Shown one piece after another: positions 24,266 to 34,593 of a DNA stretch of 64,000 bases. The DNA is from Bifiguratus adelaidae (taxonomy: Eukaryota; Mucoromycota; Endogonomycetes; Endogonales). The position numbers and the translations under genes are program-made. Position 1 is the stretch's first letter, and the number at the start of each line of letters is the position of its first letter. The notes under the pieces are model-generated. The model ran no database searches. It had not been told where the DNA came from and was given only the letters and a program-made list of their open reading frames with translations. Where the stretch lies: positions 1-64,000 of the forward strand of contig MVBO01000026.1 of NCBI GenBank assembly GCA_002261195.1. Direction: 5' to 3'.

Positions 24266-25193
24266 GGTGGCAAAAGGAGTCGAGTGAACGCTCTTTGGAT
24301 TAGAATCGACTCTGTTTATGGACCTAGCAGAGACCGCTAAATTTACGTATCACGTGATGCTGATCCACAGAGATTGCGCCCCATTGTTTGACGCTTCACC
24401 TTGCTGTTGAGTGAGCAGCAAGCCATGCTCTAACGTTATCAAAGGACTAATGTGCCTTGAAGGTGACTGCAAGGCCACCAAGACATTTGGAACAAGGACC
24501 CATCGGAAAGATATATATCTCGCGATACTGCTTCTCGTTCTTGTTCTTGCGTGGGTACCTTATGCGCATCCAACAACATAAGCGGGCTGAAAAGTCTTCC
24601 GCATGGCTTCTCATCCACCTCACATTGTAGTACAAGCGTGTACGCTGTTTAACAGGCTCCAAGAGGTTGATTGGCTTTCCGCGGCAGATCTGGCAGAATT
24701 CCGCTAGATTTACGCTTACCAAGTCCGCCGGGAAGGCATACCCCGCCTCATGGTCCTTCGACGTCTGTTCTACATATAGGAGCCATTGCACGGTACTATG
24801 ACTTCACCAATCACTTCTGAGGATGGAACAACTTGACCAATGATCCAGTCACCCACACCCAGCCAAGATTTCATCGATGCTGCCAATAGACACGATAATG
24901 AGGGAATGATGGCCTGTTTTCCCCAATACAGTTCCGTGCGCGATGGAGCCAAGTATCTCAAGGGATTATCCAACACCAGGCATTGGACCAAACACTGTTA
25001 GTAGGAGCAAACGTCAAGCTTGCCCCTAGATATAAATTGTACCGGAGAGGTCAAGACCACGGTTGAATTCACTGTGGACGGGGACTATGAGGCCTTCATC
25101 ACGGAGCCACTTCCTCTGGATTCTCACTTTACATTGCATGGCAAACACATCCATTATCTGTACATTACAGATTTGCTACGCGGGCAACCTACG
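24266..25193. other. Intergenic region with unexplained open frames
   Basis: About 930 bases between RPB2 and the alcohol-dehydrogenase relic. On the minus strand two overlapping open frames, 24991-24770 and 24791-24447, encode protein-like sequence (for example ELYWGKQAIIPSLSC and a cysteine-containing EFCQICRGKP ... GPCSKCLGG). Joining them needs a frame change without a clear intron. On the plus strand 25020-25190 is also open. I do not recognise either; a degraded gene is possible given the relic next door. Confidence 0.3.
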
Positions 25194-26160
25194 ATGCGCG
25201 CAGTGTTTGCCTCAAAAAGGAACAATGAACAATCCTAGCATCTGTGTGGGTGCGCGCTTAATCTTAACGCGGCCTCCTGGTCACATCAAGGTCAAAAATG
25301 GTAGCAGCTTTGGTCAATTGGTACGATATGTTCACTCTTCGTGGCATCGGCATGTGGCACATAACATTCCCAAGGATCCTTGGCTGCGATGGTGGCGGTA
25401 TACTGGATGACGGTGCCCATGTGGTCATGCATCCAGTGATGGGCGACTGCCAACTTGCAAAGGCGACGAAAATTAGATCCCAGCAGGAATGTTTTTAGCG
25501 AACTGGTGCCTGATACGCTTGCGGAATATGTGTTTGTGCCCCCACGCAACGCCGAATCCTTAGCAAAACTCTATCTGTCGCCAACGCGGCTGCGCTAGGA
25601 ATGGCATCTCTAACGACTTATCGCATGCTGTTCACTAAATCTGGACTTCGGCCCGTCAGACCATGCTTGTTCAATGTGCGCCTGCCGGGGTGACAAGCGC
25701 TTTGATGCAACTCGGTGCCGCTGCCGGAATGATCGTTTGGGCGGGACTGGCCGTATAGAAGAGAAACGAGGATTGGTAGAATTGCTTGGCGCGGCCCATC
25801 GCACTTTTCAAGCCGGCGAAAAGTTGGCCACAACAAATCGACGCGGTCTTCGACACCAGTGGGAATGTGACTTGGTGGCACTCAATGGATTCGGTCAAGA
25901 TTGGCGGTATAATCGTCTCCTGTGGTGGGCATACAGGATTGGGTACTTCTCCAGATTTGATGAAACCATTAGTTGACCGAATCACCATCCATGGATCCGA
26001 AGCCGGGAAGCTAGATGAAGTCAAGAATATGCTCGATTCTGTGGCGGTGAAAGGCATTCAGCCAAGAGTTGAAAAGTCTTTGTCGTTCGAATCAATCAAA
26101 GAAGGGCTTTGCGACATAGGGAAGGGTAAAACCGAAGGTGAAATAGTCTTGAGCTTTTAA
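25194..26160 (+). pseudogene. Relic of a medium-chain (zinc-type) alcohol dehydrogenase
   Basis: Protein fragments of one MDR-family oxidoreductase lie in the right order but in changing frames: MRAVFASKRN (25194), NWYDMFTLRG and ITFPRILGCDGGGILDDG (about 25320-25410), RNVFSELVPDTLAEYVFVPP (about 25480), SVANAAALGMASLTTYRM (about 25575), a cofactor-domain piece MLVQCAPAGVTSALMQLGAA (about 25662), RIEEKRGLVELLGA (about 25757), IDAVFDTSGNVTWWHSMDSV (about 25840), and a long intact C-terminus ending at 26160. At least five frame changes and in-frame stops separate them, and none coincides with good splice sites. Live members reduce or oxidise alcohols or quinones with NAD(P)H. So many lesions in one kilobase point to true decay and not to assembly error. 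Confidence 0.85.
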
Positions 26161-26221
26161 GCCACAGACATTGTCGGGAGGATCTTGGTAAAGTAGACGG
26201 AATACTTGTGACATGATTTGT

Positions 26222-27120
26222 TCAAGCAAGTTCTTTCAGCGCTTCTCTTCGCCAGAAATAAACGTGTGATTGAGTGATTAGAGTCTCTTCAGGGAAATCG
26301 CTCTGCAACTTTTGATATATTATTTTCGCATCAAAGTGCGGAGCATGTTGGGCAATGTAGTGGCGTATGTTGATTGGCACGTTGACCTTGGGTTGTGGTC
26401 TTTCATGTTCGATATGGTGAAGCGTGACATGAACCTCGCTATCGGCCAAGCTAATGACGCCACGTATCCTTCCACCGCAATCATATCTTTGCCGGTGCTT
26501 ACATATTCGCTTGGGTGGTGGTCTGTCTGCTTTTGGTCGTTTGGCTAGTGCAAACGATTGTGAACATCTCGCGCGAAAACCAATCTTGGAGCTGGAAACC
26601 ATCTGTGAGGACAAGGGCACAAGATGAACAAGATTGAATATACTCACTGTAGAGCTCTCTCGTCCACTCCATTGATATTGTAACGATACCCATCACATGT
26701 CTCGATCCTCTTACAGATCAATGCGACAAGCTCTCGAGGAGGAAGACTTGTCTGCTCTTTGCCGAGTTTGATTTTCGCGTTGATGGTATAGGCTCTGAGG
26801 CTGTCCTCTGAACTGCGTGAAACGCGCAATGTTGCTTGGTCTGTGAATGCCTTTTCTAAGCCTTCCAACGTCACTGGAGGTACTCTTTCATCGATACCCA
26901 AGACAAAGCTGAAGGCGGGGTTGGACTGCGAGACATCCACGGTCACGATAGTGTTGGCATCGGTGGACTCTAATTCGGCGTGAACAGACTTCTCCCTGTC
27001 GCTGTTTTTCTTGCTCACACGTGTCCGACAGGCCAAACAAGTCTTGTAAGCTCGCTTGTATCCCGCGAAGTTCTCTGGGCTTTTCAAAGTGCGACAAGAC
27101 TTACAGAATGTCTCGAGCAT
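26222..27120 (-). CDS. Zinc-binding protein with FAR1/MULE-type domain
   Basis: Exons 27120-26648 and 26591-26222 give 280 residues; the acceptor TTTCCAG is chosen because it is the one that restores the frame. The N-terminus has a four-cysteine knuckle (C6, C9, C28, C31) followed by basic residues, as in a large family repeated in early-diverging fungi. Residues about 186-280 hold C188-x7-C196 (CKHRQRYDCGG) then HVTLHHIEHERPQPKVNVP, the C-C-H-H pattern of FAR1/MULE-related DNA-binding domains found at the N-terminus of Mutator-like transposases. No DDE catalytic domain follows. It is therefore best seen as a transposase-derived DNA-binding protein, perhaps domesticated. Function unknown; expression should decide whether it is live. 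Confidence 0.6.
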
Positions 27121-27489
27121 GGCAGTGACACGAAGCGCGAAAATTCATATCACAGCATGCATACAATGGGATAGGCTGCAAGCCAGACTATTTGATCCAA
27201 TTGCTTCTCAATGGCTGTGGTAACAGCTTGGCATAGCTTCTCCAGTGGTAGACATTGCAACTGCTAGCTGCTCGTTCCCAAGATCCTGAAATAGCTGGGA
27301 TTGAGCGCACCAAGGGTAACCTGAAGCTTATGAGCAATATCGATATGGAATAGGCTCCAGGGTGTGAAAAGATGATAAAGGCGAAAAGCGTTGGACGCGA
27401 TGAGGAGTCAAGCATTATCGGTTATTACATTAGATTCTTAAGCTTTTCCAATCATGCAGAGAGAGAGAGAGAGAGAGAGAAAGCGCCAT
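27121..27489. other. Intergenic with (GA)n microsatellite
   Basis: A (GA)n run of about 23 bases lies at 27459-27481, just beyond the 3' end of the membrane-protein gene. No gene is visible in the remaining sequence. Confidence 0.6.
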
Positions 27490-28473
27490 CTAGACAGCGT
27501 GTTGCACGTCCTCCTCGGCCTTCCTTGAATTCGTCACTCGCCTCGAGTCCAAGAACGAGTAATGGCCTTCGCCTCTCATAAATAACCAGTCTTCCACTTT
27601 CCGCGTAAAGGCGGCCAAGCTGAACCCAAAGATAGCACCGGCGCGTACCAATGCCCGTAGCACCGACCAGCGTGGAGAGAGAAAGATTCTGTACAGCGGC
27701 CCAGCTCACTGCCCAAACCAAGACAAGACCATAGACCCAATCACGACGACGGAGAATGGTCGTTACAACATATCCAACGGCACCAATGACGATCAAACCC
27801 GCCACGCCGGCTTTGGCGTTGTAGCCATCCGGTCTGCCATCCAGACCTTGTCCATTCCACGACGTTGCGACAATATAGGTGTTTAGCAAAGCGGCCGCGG
27901 AAATCCAGCCAAGGTATAGTGAAAAGGGAACGTGCAGGAAGAACAAATCAAGGAAGCTTGCTTCTGGCCAAAGTCGTCCCAATTGGAAATAGATAATGAT
28001 CAAGCTGAGAAGGATGAGGAGCATGAGTACCTCGGCCGCGATAAGGGACTCGTATGCCTAAGACAAGCCGTTAGTCACGTCCATCAACGATAATCTCGTC
28101 CTTACCCAGGCAAATAACCAGGCCCCATGGACAAGGGCATTGAAAAAGAGTGGCGCTGCTATGGATCGCGCTGTTCGTCGGGGAGCCTCCTTGGGAATCC
28201 ATTGATAGACCGCAAAGAGGGCGAGGAAGATAAAGATGATGGTTCAGATGATAAAGCTTTGGAGCACGTTAGCCTCCACTCACCCTGTCAACATGCCATT
28301 TACGCAGAATTTGCAGGTGTAATGTAGGTAGGCCGTCTGTCAGAAATAGTACCGGTCGACAGGTTGTTGTACGGATGAGATATCTCAACGACATTGAGCA
28401 CGATGATGATAATCACCGCAAGCGTATTCAAGATACGGTCTAGGAACGTTACTAGGCTGTTGAAGAAACCCAT
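27490..28473 (-). pseudogene. TspO/tryptophan-rich-sensory-like membrane protein, broken
   Basis: Exons 28473-28304, 28256-28106 and 28057-27490 encode a protein of about seven transmembrane helices: one near the N-terminus (LAVIIIIVLNVVEIS), then PTYITPAN, TIIFIFLALFAVYQWIP, FFNALVHGAWLFAW, PFSLYLGWISAAALLN and two more. The pattern resembles the tryptophan-rich sensory (TspO/MBR-like) proteins of bacteria and fungi. Two lesions are seen. At 28246-28244 a TGA stands where the family has a tryptophan codon. Near 27640-27655 the frame shifts by one base: before it the protein ends in LSTLVGATG, after it the other frame continues LVRAGAIFGFSLAAFTRKVE to a stop at 27490. Either the gene is recently dead or the sequence carries two errors. 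Confidence 0.65.
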
Positions 28474-28824
28474 TGTTGAACAGGTAACGTGGTGTGAGGG
28501 TCACGATGTGCGCTTATATACAGAAGGAACCGACCTCCATAAACTCAGGAGCGCAAATAATACCAATTTTGCTCTGCCATGTTGCCATGTTGGAACGACG
28601 AGATCGTCATTTCCTGGGTTAAGAAAATTCGGGGTACGATCGATCCCTGTTTGATGAGTCGGCTCAAATTTGTCCGAGGCGTGGAGTGGACCTGACATCG
28701 CGAAATAGAAACTTTCGAGAAGGCTGGACGAACGATGGAATCGCTGTGAGATTCCCAGATTTCTACATGCACGTTTGGTTGGTTCTCCATATGGTTCTTA
28801 TGGAAAGCATTAAGTCAATTACAT
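28474..28824. other. Intergenic, no gene seen
   Basis: 351 bases between the membrane-protein gene start and the DBP10 stop. No convincing coding sequence, repeat or RNA was found. Confidence 0.5.
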
Positions 28825-31800
28825 TTAACGCCGCTTATGGCCCTTGCCCCGCGAAGGCCGAGCATTCTTGGCCCGCCGCTTTTCATTTTCCAAACGCTCT
28901 TTCCGTATCGTCGCGGCAGATTTGAGTTCACTTTTAACCACTGACGTGCCCACGGTGCGCTTGCCAAGATTGGCTTGCAGTTTCTTGACTTTATCAGGCA
29001 TGTCTTTGGATAACCTTTGTTTCTTGCCATTGATCGCCTTGTGATCTCCGTCTTCCATTTCAGCCGCTTGGCGCTTTCGGATCTTTTTCTCATAATCCTT
29101 GGCGAGTGGATCGAGAGGTTTCGCTTCCTTGACTTGGTTGTGCTTGAAGCGTTTAACTGCAGCTAGAGCGCGATGACTTGAGATTTCTGCTTCACCGGCA
29201 CGTGGAATGTCCAGTCGCGTTTTCTGCGCCCATTCATCGAATCGACCGCTCTTAAAACTAGCCGAGATCTTGGTACCCGATTCTGTGGTAATCAATTTTT
29301 TGTTGTCGGCCCCGATACCCGTTCCTCTGACGAATTTTTTCTTTTTGGCATCCCATCGTAGCTGATTCTGTTTCTGGGCCATTGTCTCTCTCTCATCGCC
29401 ATGCAAATCTAGGGTTGCCGTCGATGCTTGCTCCATAAATGATCCTGTTCCATTCATGGCATAGCCCTTCTCCGTGTTTGCATCTGCTTGGGTATACCCC
29501 ATATAGAATTCCGGATCCTTGTATGTCTCGGGGGCTACAATCAGATTCATGGTCATTCACGCTGCATGCTAAACACAATTCAATTGCGGTGCGTACCTTT
29601 TTTTGCCCTGGGAGTATCTGAATGCTTCAATCGGTCGTTCGCTGTTGCGGACTTGAAGGCTGAGTCTAGTTGCGATTGGTCCGCTTCGCTGAGAGCAACA
29701 TCTCCCATTCCATTGTTTAACTTGTGTAACACAATTTCGGATGACGCTTGCACCTGTGACTTGTGTTTATCAATGACCTTGGCCATATTTTGTCTTCTCT
29801 GTCGCATGACTGTCGACGCTTCGCTCGCTTTGCGGATGGATTGCTTGTATTCGAATATGGTTTCGTTGGGACGGAAAGAGGAAATGGCTTTTACAAGATT
29901 TTCGCGCTCTTGAGAGGCAATTGTCTTGATTTGAGATGCTACGATCCCGGTCAGTATTTTGGCTTCAATTTCATGGCGGAGGACTTACTGAATAGGGGAT
30001 GTATTTCGTTCGCTGCTGGAAGTCGCTGGATCTCCTTGGCTCTTTGGTAGGATTCTTGGGAAGCGGAAGCTCGGCTCCTCTTGTACTGTTTATAGCCGTT
30101 CACAGCTACACCTTGCAAGCCTTGGAGATTGACATCATCCTGAGTCTTTGTTTGCACCCATTCAATATCGTCTTCGGAGATATCTCTCGGCAGTGTCCCA
30201 AGCACGATGCTACTGGTATAATCAAGATCCTGGCCTGATGAACCACCAATTACCAGATTGCGTCCCAGGAACAATTGCAGGTCCATGAGATAAGGCAGTT
30301 CTTCTTGGACAACAAGAGAATATGCCCAGCCTCGTTTACCTGCACGAGCTGTTCGACCAACTCTGTGGACGAAGACTTTGGAAGAGTCGACAAAGTCATA
30401 GTTGACGACATTCTCAATAACTGGAATATCGATACCTCTGGCTGCTACGTCTGTCACGATAAAAAGATTCGTCTTGCCCGTGCGAAAATTGTTGATTTGT
30501 ATGTTTCGTGCTGTTTGATCCAAGGAGCCATATACATAGGAAGGTGACCAGCCTGCCATGGTGAGTAGATGTGCAATGTACTCGACATGATGTTTTGTTG
30601 AGACGAACACGATTGTTTGCTTTGCTGTGTTTGATACGATTGCGCGTTTGCTACGCGCTTTGTCACGTGGTTTGTCGGTGTCATTGGAATATGTTTCTGA
30701 AGGAGGTGGGAGTTTCGGAAGGTCGATGACGTTGCGTAAAACATAAAGGAGAGCCGCTTCTTTCTCGTTTTGCTTTACGGAAAAGAAGGCCATCTGGAGA
30801 GGCAATTAGAAATGATCCTGAGATATTGACTGAACGCCTATGACTTACCTCTAAGTCTCTGCTGATCTTGGTATCCGCATCTAAACGGATCAAAACTGGA
30901 TCTTGAAGCCCAGCTTTGGCAAATTCGACCAACAGTTTTGGTAGCGTGGCCGAAAATAGAAGAGTCTGCCGTGAAGTGGGGAGGCGAGACAACAGTTCAT
31001 GTAATTGCGTCGCGAAACCCATCTCGAAGAGACTACATCCGGACATTATTATGGCGGTATGGAAGGATACCTTACTACCCTCACTTACCGGTCAGCTTCA
31101 TCAAAGACCACGTACTCCACCGTTCGAAGATCCCAGCTCATTTCCACTACCAAATGCAGTAATCGACCTGGAGTAGCAATCAAACTGTCGGACAGGCGAG
31201 TTAGCCATACTGTGCCGAAAAACACCACATATCTAGTTTGTACTTACATGTCCGGATTGCTGGCAATCATGCCAAACTGATCCTCAAGGCTATCGCCACC
31301 GACAAGCACGCAGCTTCGCAGATCAGTCTGCTTAGCTAGCTCCTTTGTCACCTTTTGTGTTTGTATGGCAAGCTCACGCGACGGGGAGAATACAATTGCT
31401 CTGGCTCCGACTTTGGCACTGTGAGCCTTTAGCTTCTCCAGCATGGGAATGATGAATGCTGCCGTCTTTCCAGAACCCGTTCGAGCCATGCCAACCACAT
31501 CCTTGCCATCCATTATGACTGGTATCGATTTTCGCTGGATGGGGGTGGGTACCTTGAACCCTTTATTCATGATGGCCTTGAAGATGGGATAACTGAGACC
31601 TAATGAAGAGCGTCAACAAGCGCTCGAGTCCACGTACGCGCCAAGGAACCTACCCATCGATTGGAAGCCTCCTGATTTCTTCTTTTTCCGATTTGCAGCA
31701 TGCACACCTTCTGCAATGACCTTTTCATCCTCTGTACTCTCCTCCTCTTCATCCTCCTCTTTAGCTGTTACGGGCGCTCGAGCAGGAACAGCCTCTTTTG

Positions 31801-32143
31801 AAGCTGAGCTGGTTGGAACGAGCGCATCGAAAATGTCCTCATCGTCCGAATCAGACTCGACGGCCTCATCAGCATGCCCGTTATGTTGTTGAGCAGGAAC
31901 AACTTCAAAGTCAGAGTCGTCATTCTCGTCCTTTGCTTGCTTTCCCTTCCGGTACTTGTCCTTCTTCGACGCCTGCTTTGCTTTCGCGTCTTCCTTTTCC
32001 TGTCTTAATTGTTTCCAGTTTTTTCGTTTCGGCTTGCTTTCGTCATCACCGGGAACTCTATACTTTTTGGGCCATTCCGTCACTTGTTCTTGCTCCTCCT
32101 TTGCCTTCTTCCCCTTGATGGCCTTGAACATCTTCTTGGCCAT
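28825..32143 (-). CDS. DBP10: DEAD-box RNA helicase DBP10 (DDX54)
   Basis: Exons 32143-31654, 31599-31248, 31184-31089, 31032-30849, 30793-29989, 29938-29597 and 29534-28825 give 992 residues, close to yeast Dbp10. It is a nucleolar helicase for 60S subunit assembly. After a lysine/acidic N-terminus come the Q motif ([14 protein letters not shown]), motif I ARTGSGKT, Ia PSRELAIQT, Ib [48 protein letters not shown] and [13 protein letters not shown]. The C-terminal third contains the DBP10CT domain ([16 protein letters not shown]) and ends in a very basic tail ([14 protein letters not shown]). The start is the methionine before [12 protein letters not shown]; the frame is open 7 codons further upstream without changing the case. 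Confidence 0.95.
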
Positions 32144-32655
32144 GGGCAAAAACAATTCAGGCAAAAAGAATTCAATTTTCAGTCAAAAGCCACTGTATGG
32201 CTCTTGGACCTTTGTCGAGTGGATATATGCGCTCCATGAGGGACAAGGCTGCTGTTGATCAAGGTCTGAGTGTGTGGTGTATGCCGTGAGGTATGCACGT
32301 AACAGAGTCGCGTTTGCAGCAGTGATATTTTCACTTATATTCCAGAAGGGCTTCTTTTTCAGCGCGAAAAGGCCACCGTACCTCAGAAACTATGATAAGA
32401 GGACAAGTTGTCGTTCCCGATGATCTATGGCATCTATTACTCTCCACAGTCAGGAGAGTTCCTAAGATTGCTCGGCAAAGGACAAAACTCAGAACACGAT
32501 AGGAAAACGCGCTCGAATGCGACAGAAAATATCAACTTGGCTTGAATCCATTGCTCCTAGATAGACATTAAATGATCTCATTAATCTATTGCCGCGCCTC
32601 CTCTTCCCCCGTGCGCCCGGTCTACACACACCTATTATGACCCTCAACCATCTAA
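32144..32655. other. Intergenic, DBP10 promoter side
   Basis: 512 bases between the DBP10 start and the end of the chromate-transporter gene, both minus strand. No gene is recognised; it should contain the DBP10 promoter. Confidence 0.45.
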
Positions 32656-34080
32656 TTACGCTGTGCTCACAGCATATTGAATGATGCCAGCCACGCCTCC
32701 CAAAATGACGGCGAGAAAAGGTGGACATTTAAACCATTCACAAGCGACAAACCCTCCGGCAGCAACGACAACAAAGAAAGGTTGCTCAAAGAGATCACTC
32801 GTGCCATTGGCAGATGTGATGGCCACCTTCGAAAGCGTTACGAGCGCTGCCCAGATGAGTCCAATAGCACCAGCTGCTACACCTCGAAGAATGCTTCGCA
32901 TCGCTGGTCTCCGCCGGAAAAACGACCAAATGGGAATAATGCCCGCTCGAATGCTCAAACCTGGCAGAAAGATACCCAACACACCCAAGATGGCACCTGC
33001 CACAGGTTGTTGCTGCAGCGTAAGGCAACCGAGATAGGCAGCAAAGTTGAAATTAGGACCCGGAAAGCCTTGCAGGACAGCCAGCCCCAGCAGAAAGTCG
33101 CGAGAACTGACCCAGCCAGGAGAAACAACGTATTCGGTGAGCAACGGAATGACAACAGGGCCACCGCCAAAGATGATTGTTCCGGCGAGCAACATGTTGC
33201 GGAAAAGGGAGAAAGCAAGGGGCGGATTAGGCACCACCGCCTCGACGACCATGATGGTGATGAAGAAGAGGAAATAGAAAACGAGGATAGCGATCCCGAC
33301 TTTAAACGATGGTAGGTAAACGTACTGAGATGTTTCATTCGCATTAGCGTCTGAACCTGGTTCGGAAGAGTGGGGCGTTGGCGTCGATGTAGGTACACGA
33401 CGTTGCGAAATATGCCCATTGGACAAATCTGACGCTACACTCTGTGTTTCCATTTCTACATCGAGTGCTCCGTCGCCATTCGTGTGTTGTCTATGCGCAC
33501 TCCGTTTCCAATGTGCACTCCATCGATTCCAGGGCGCACTGTCGACTAACCATGTTACAGAACCTCCAGTTGCCATTAGAACCGGAAAGAGCCATTGCGC
33601 TGAATACAATGTCGCGATGCTACCCGACAGAAATACAATCGCCAATGTCCACTTGTCTGTGACGATCTTGCTCGAAAGACTATATCCGGCACCAAAAATG
33701 AGCCCTACTGCCACAGCATTCACACCCGTCAACAGACGATAGACCAGCTCTGGCAGCGTGTTGCTGATGTGCGATACGCCGAGACCTAAGGAAAACATTC
33801 CGATCGCTCCGGGCCCAATCCACAAGACCATGGCGATAAACGCACCGAGCCATCCAGCGTGCAAAAATGCAATGCTGAACGCCAGTGTTGTAGAGGCAGG
33901 ACCTGGAGACGCCGTCCCGATGGACAGCAGATCCGCAAACGTAGTGTCATCGATCCACTCTAACTTGGTGACAAAGAGTTTGGAGAGAATCAGAAAGTGA
34001 ACGTTGGGTCCACCGAAGGATGTGAATCCAAGGAACGAATAGTGCTTTAGAGTCTCCTTTACTCGCTGAACTAGACTCAT
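32656..34080 (-). CDS. CHR-family chromate ion transporter
   Basis: A single exon of 474 residues; the start MSLVQRVKETLKHY is preferred over an ATG 15 codons earlier because it begins right at the family domain. This is the two-domain (long) form of ChrA/CHR proteins. The N-half carries SFGGPNVH and TASPGPASTTLA, the C-half IIFGGGPVVIPLL and LQGFPGPNFNFAAYLG, the two inverted copies of the FGG and PGP motifs. About ten to twelve hydrophobic helices are visible, with a polar S/T/Q/H-rich linker of about 80 residues between halves. Bacterial members expel chromate; fungal members are known in some species, but the native substrate here is not known (sulfate-like anions possible). Lack of introns, beside heavily interrupted neighbours, would fit acquisition from bacteria. 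Confidence 0.92.
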   Translation of the reverse strand: MSLVQRVKETLKHYSFLGFTSFGGPNVHFLILSKLFVTKLEWIDDTTFADLLSIGTASPGPASTTLAFSIAFLHAGWLGAFIAMVLWIGPGAIGMFSLGLGVSHISNTLPELVYRLLTGVNAVAVGLIFGAGYSLSSKIVTDKWTLAIVFLSGSIATLYSAQWLFPVLMATGGSVTWLVDSAPWNRWSAHWKRSAHRQHTNGDGALDVEMETQSVASDLSNGHISQRRVPTSTPTPHSSEPGSDANANETSQYVYLPSFKVGIAILVFYFLFFITIMVVEAVVPNPPLAFSLFRNMLLAGTIIFGGGPVVIPLLTEYVVSPGWVSSRDFLLGLAVLQGFPGPNFNFAAYLGCLTLQQQPVAGAILGVLGIFLPGLSIRAGIIPIWSFFRRRPAMRSILRGVAAGAIGLIWAALVTLSKVAITSANGTSDLFEQPFFVVVAAGGFVACEWFKCPPFLAVILGGVAGIIQYAVSTA

Positions 34081-34593
34081 GATGCACTCATAATTGAACG
34101 TGAGGTTATCGTGCTTATTGTGCAACGTCTTTCATTCGCACCAAATTCGAGAGCCAACGTGACACCATGCTCATCTTTGATTCGACGTTTGATTTGCCGA
34201 GGCATTAACACGTAAAGGCCGAGTTGCAGTCCTTTTAGAGCCATGCTTACCAAGTGTATGAGTCAGTCGATAATAACGAAGGCTGGGGGAAAGTTTGGTT
34301 GCCCGTGGCATTTGAGCACGATCATCGCTTTGCAAAAACTTTTGCTTCGAAGAGTTGGTTTGAATGGCTTCCTGATTTCATTTTATTTTTAAACAATGGA
34401 CATACACCTGCACATGTACTCGTCCTTTTTCGTTTGCAACACTCTCGCAACCCTGGACTGGCGCTGATTGATTCTATGCTCTGTTCATTGCCAATTCTTG
34501 ACGACTGGAATTGGTACCATGTCTGCGTCTGCATTGGAAACAATTCTAAGCATAGTGTTGGGTTAGTACTGGCACATGTTGGGGCTGAGTAGC
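34081..34593. other. Intergenic, no gene seen
   Basis: 513 bases between the chromate-transporter start and the SAMHD1-like stop. A plus-strand open frame of about 110 codons has no recognisable feature and is not called. Confidence 0.45.
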
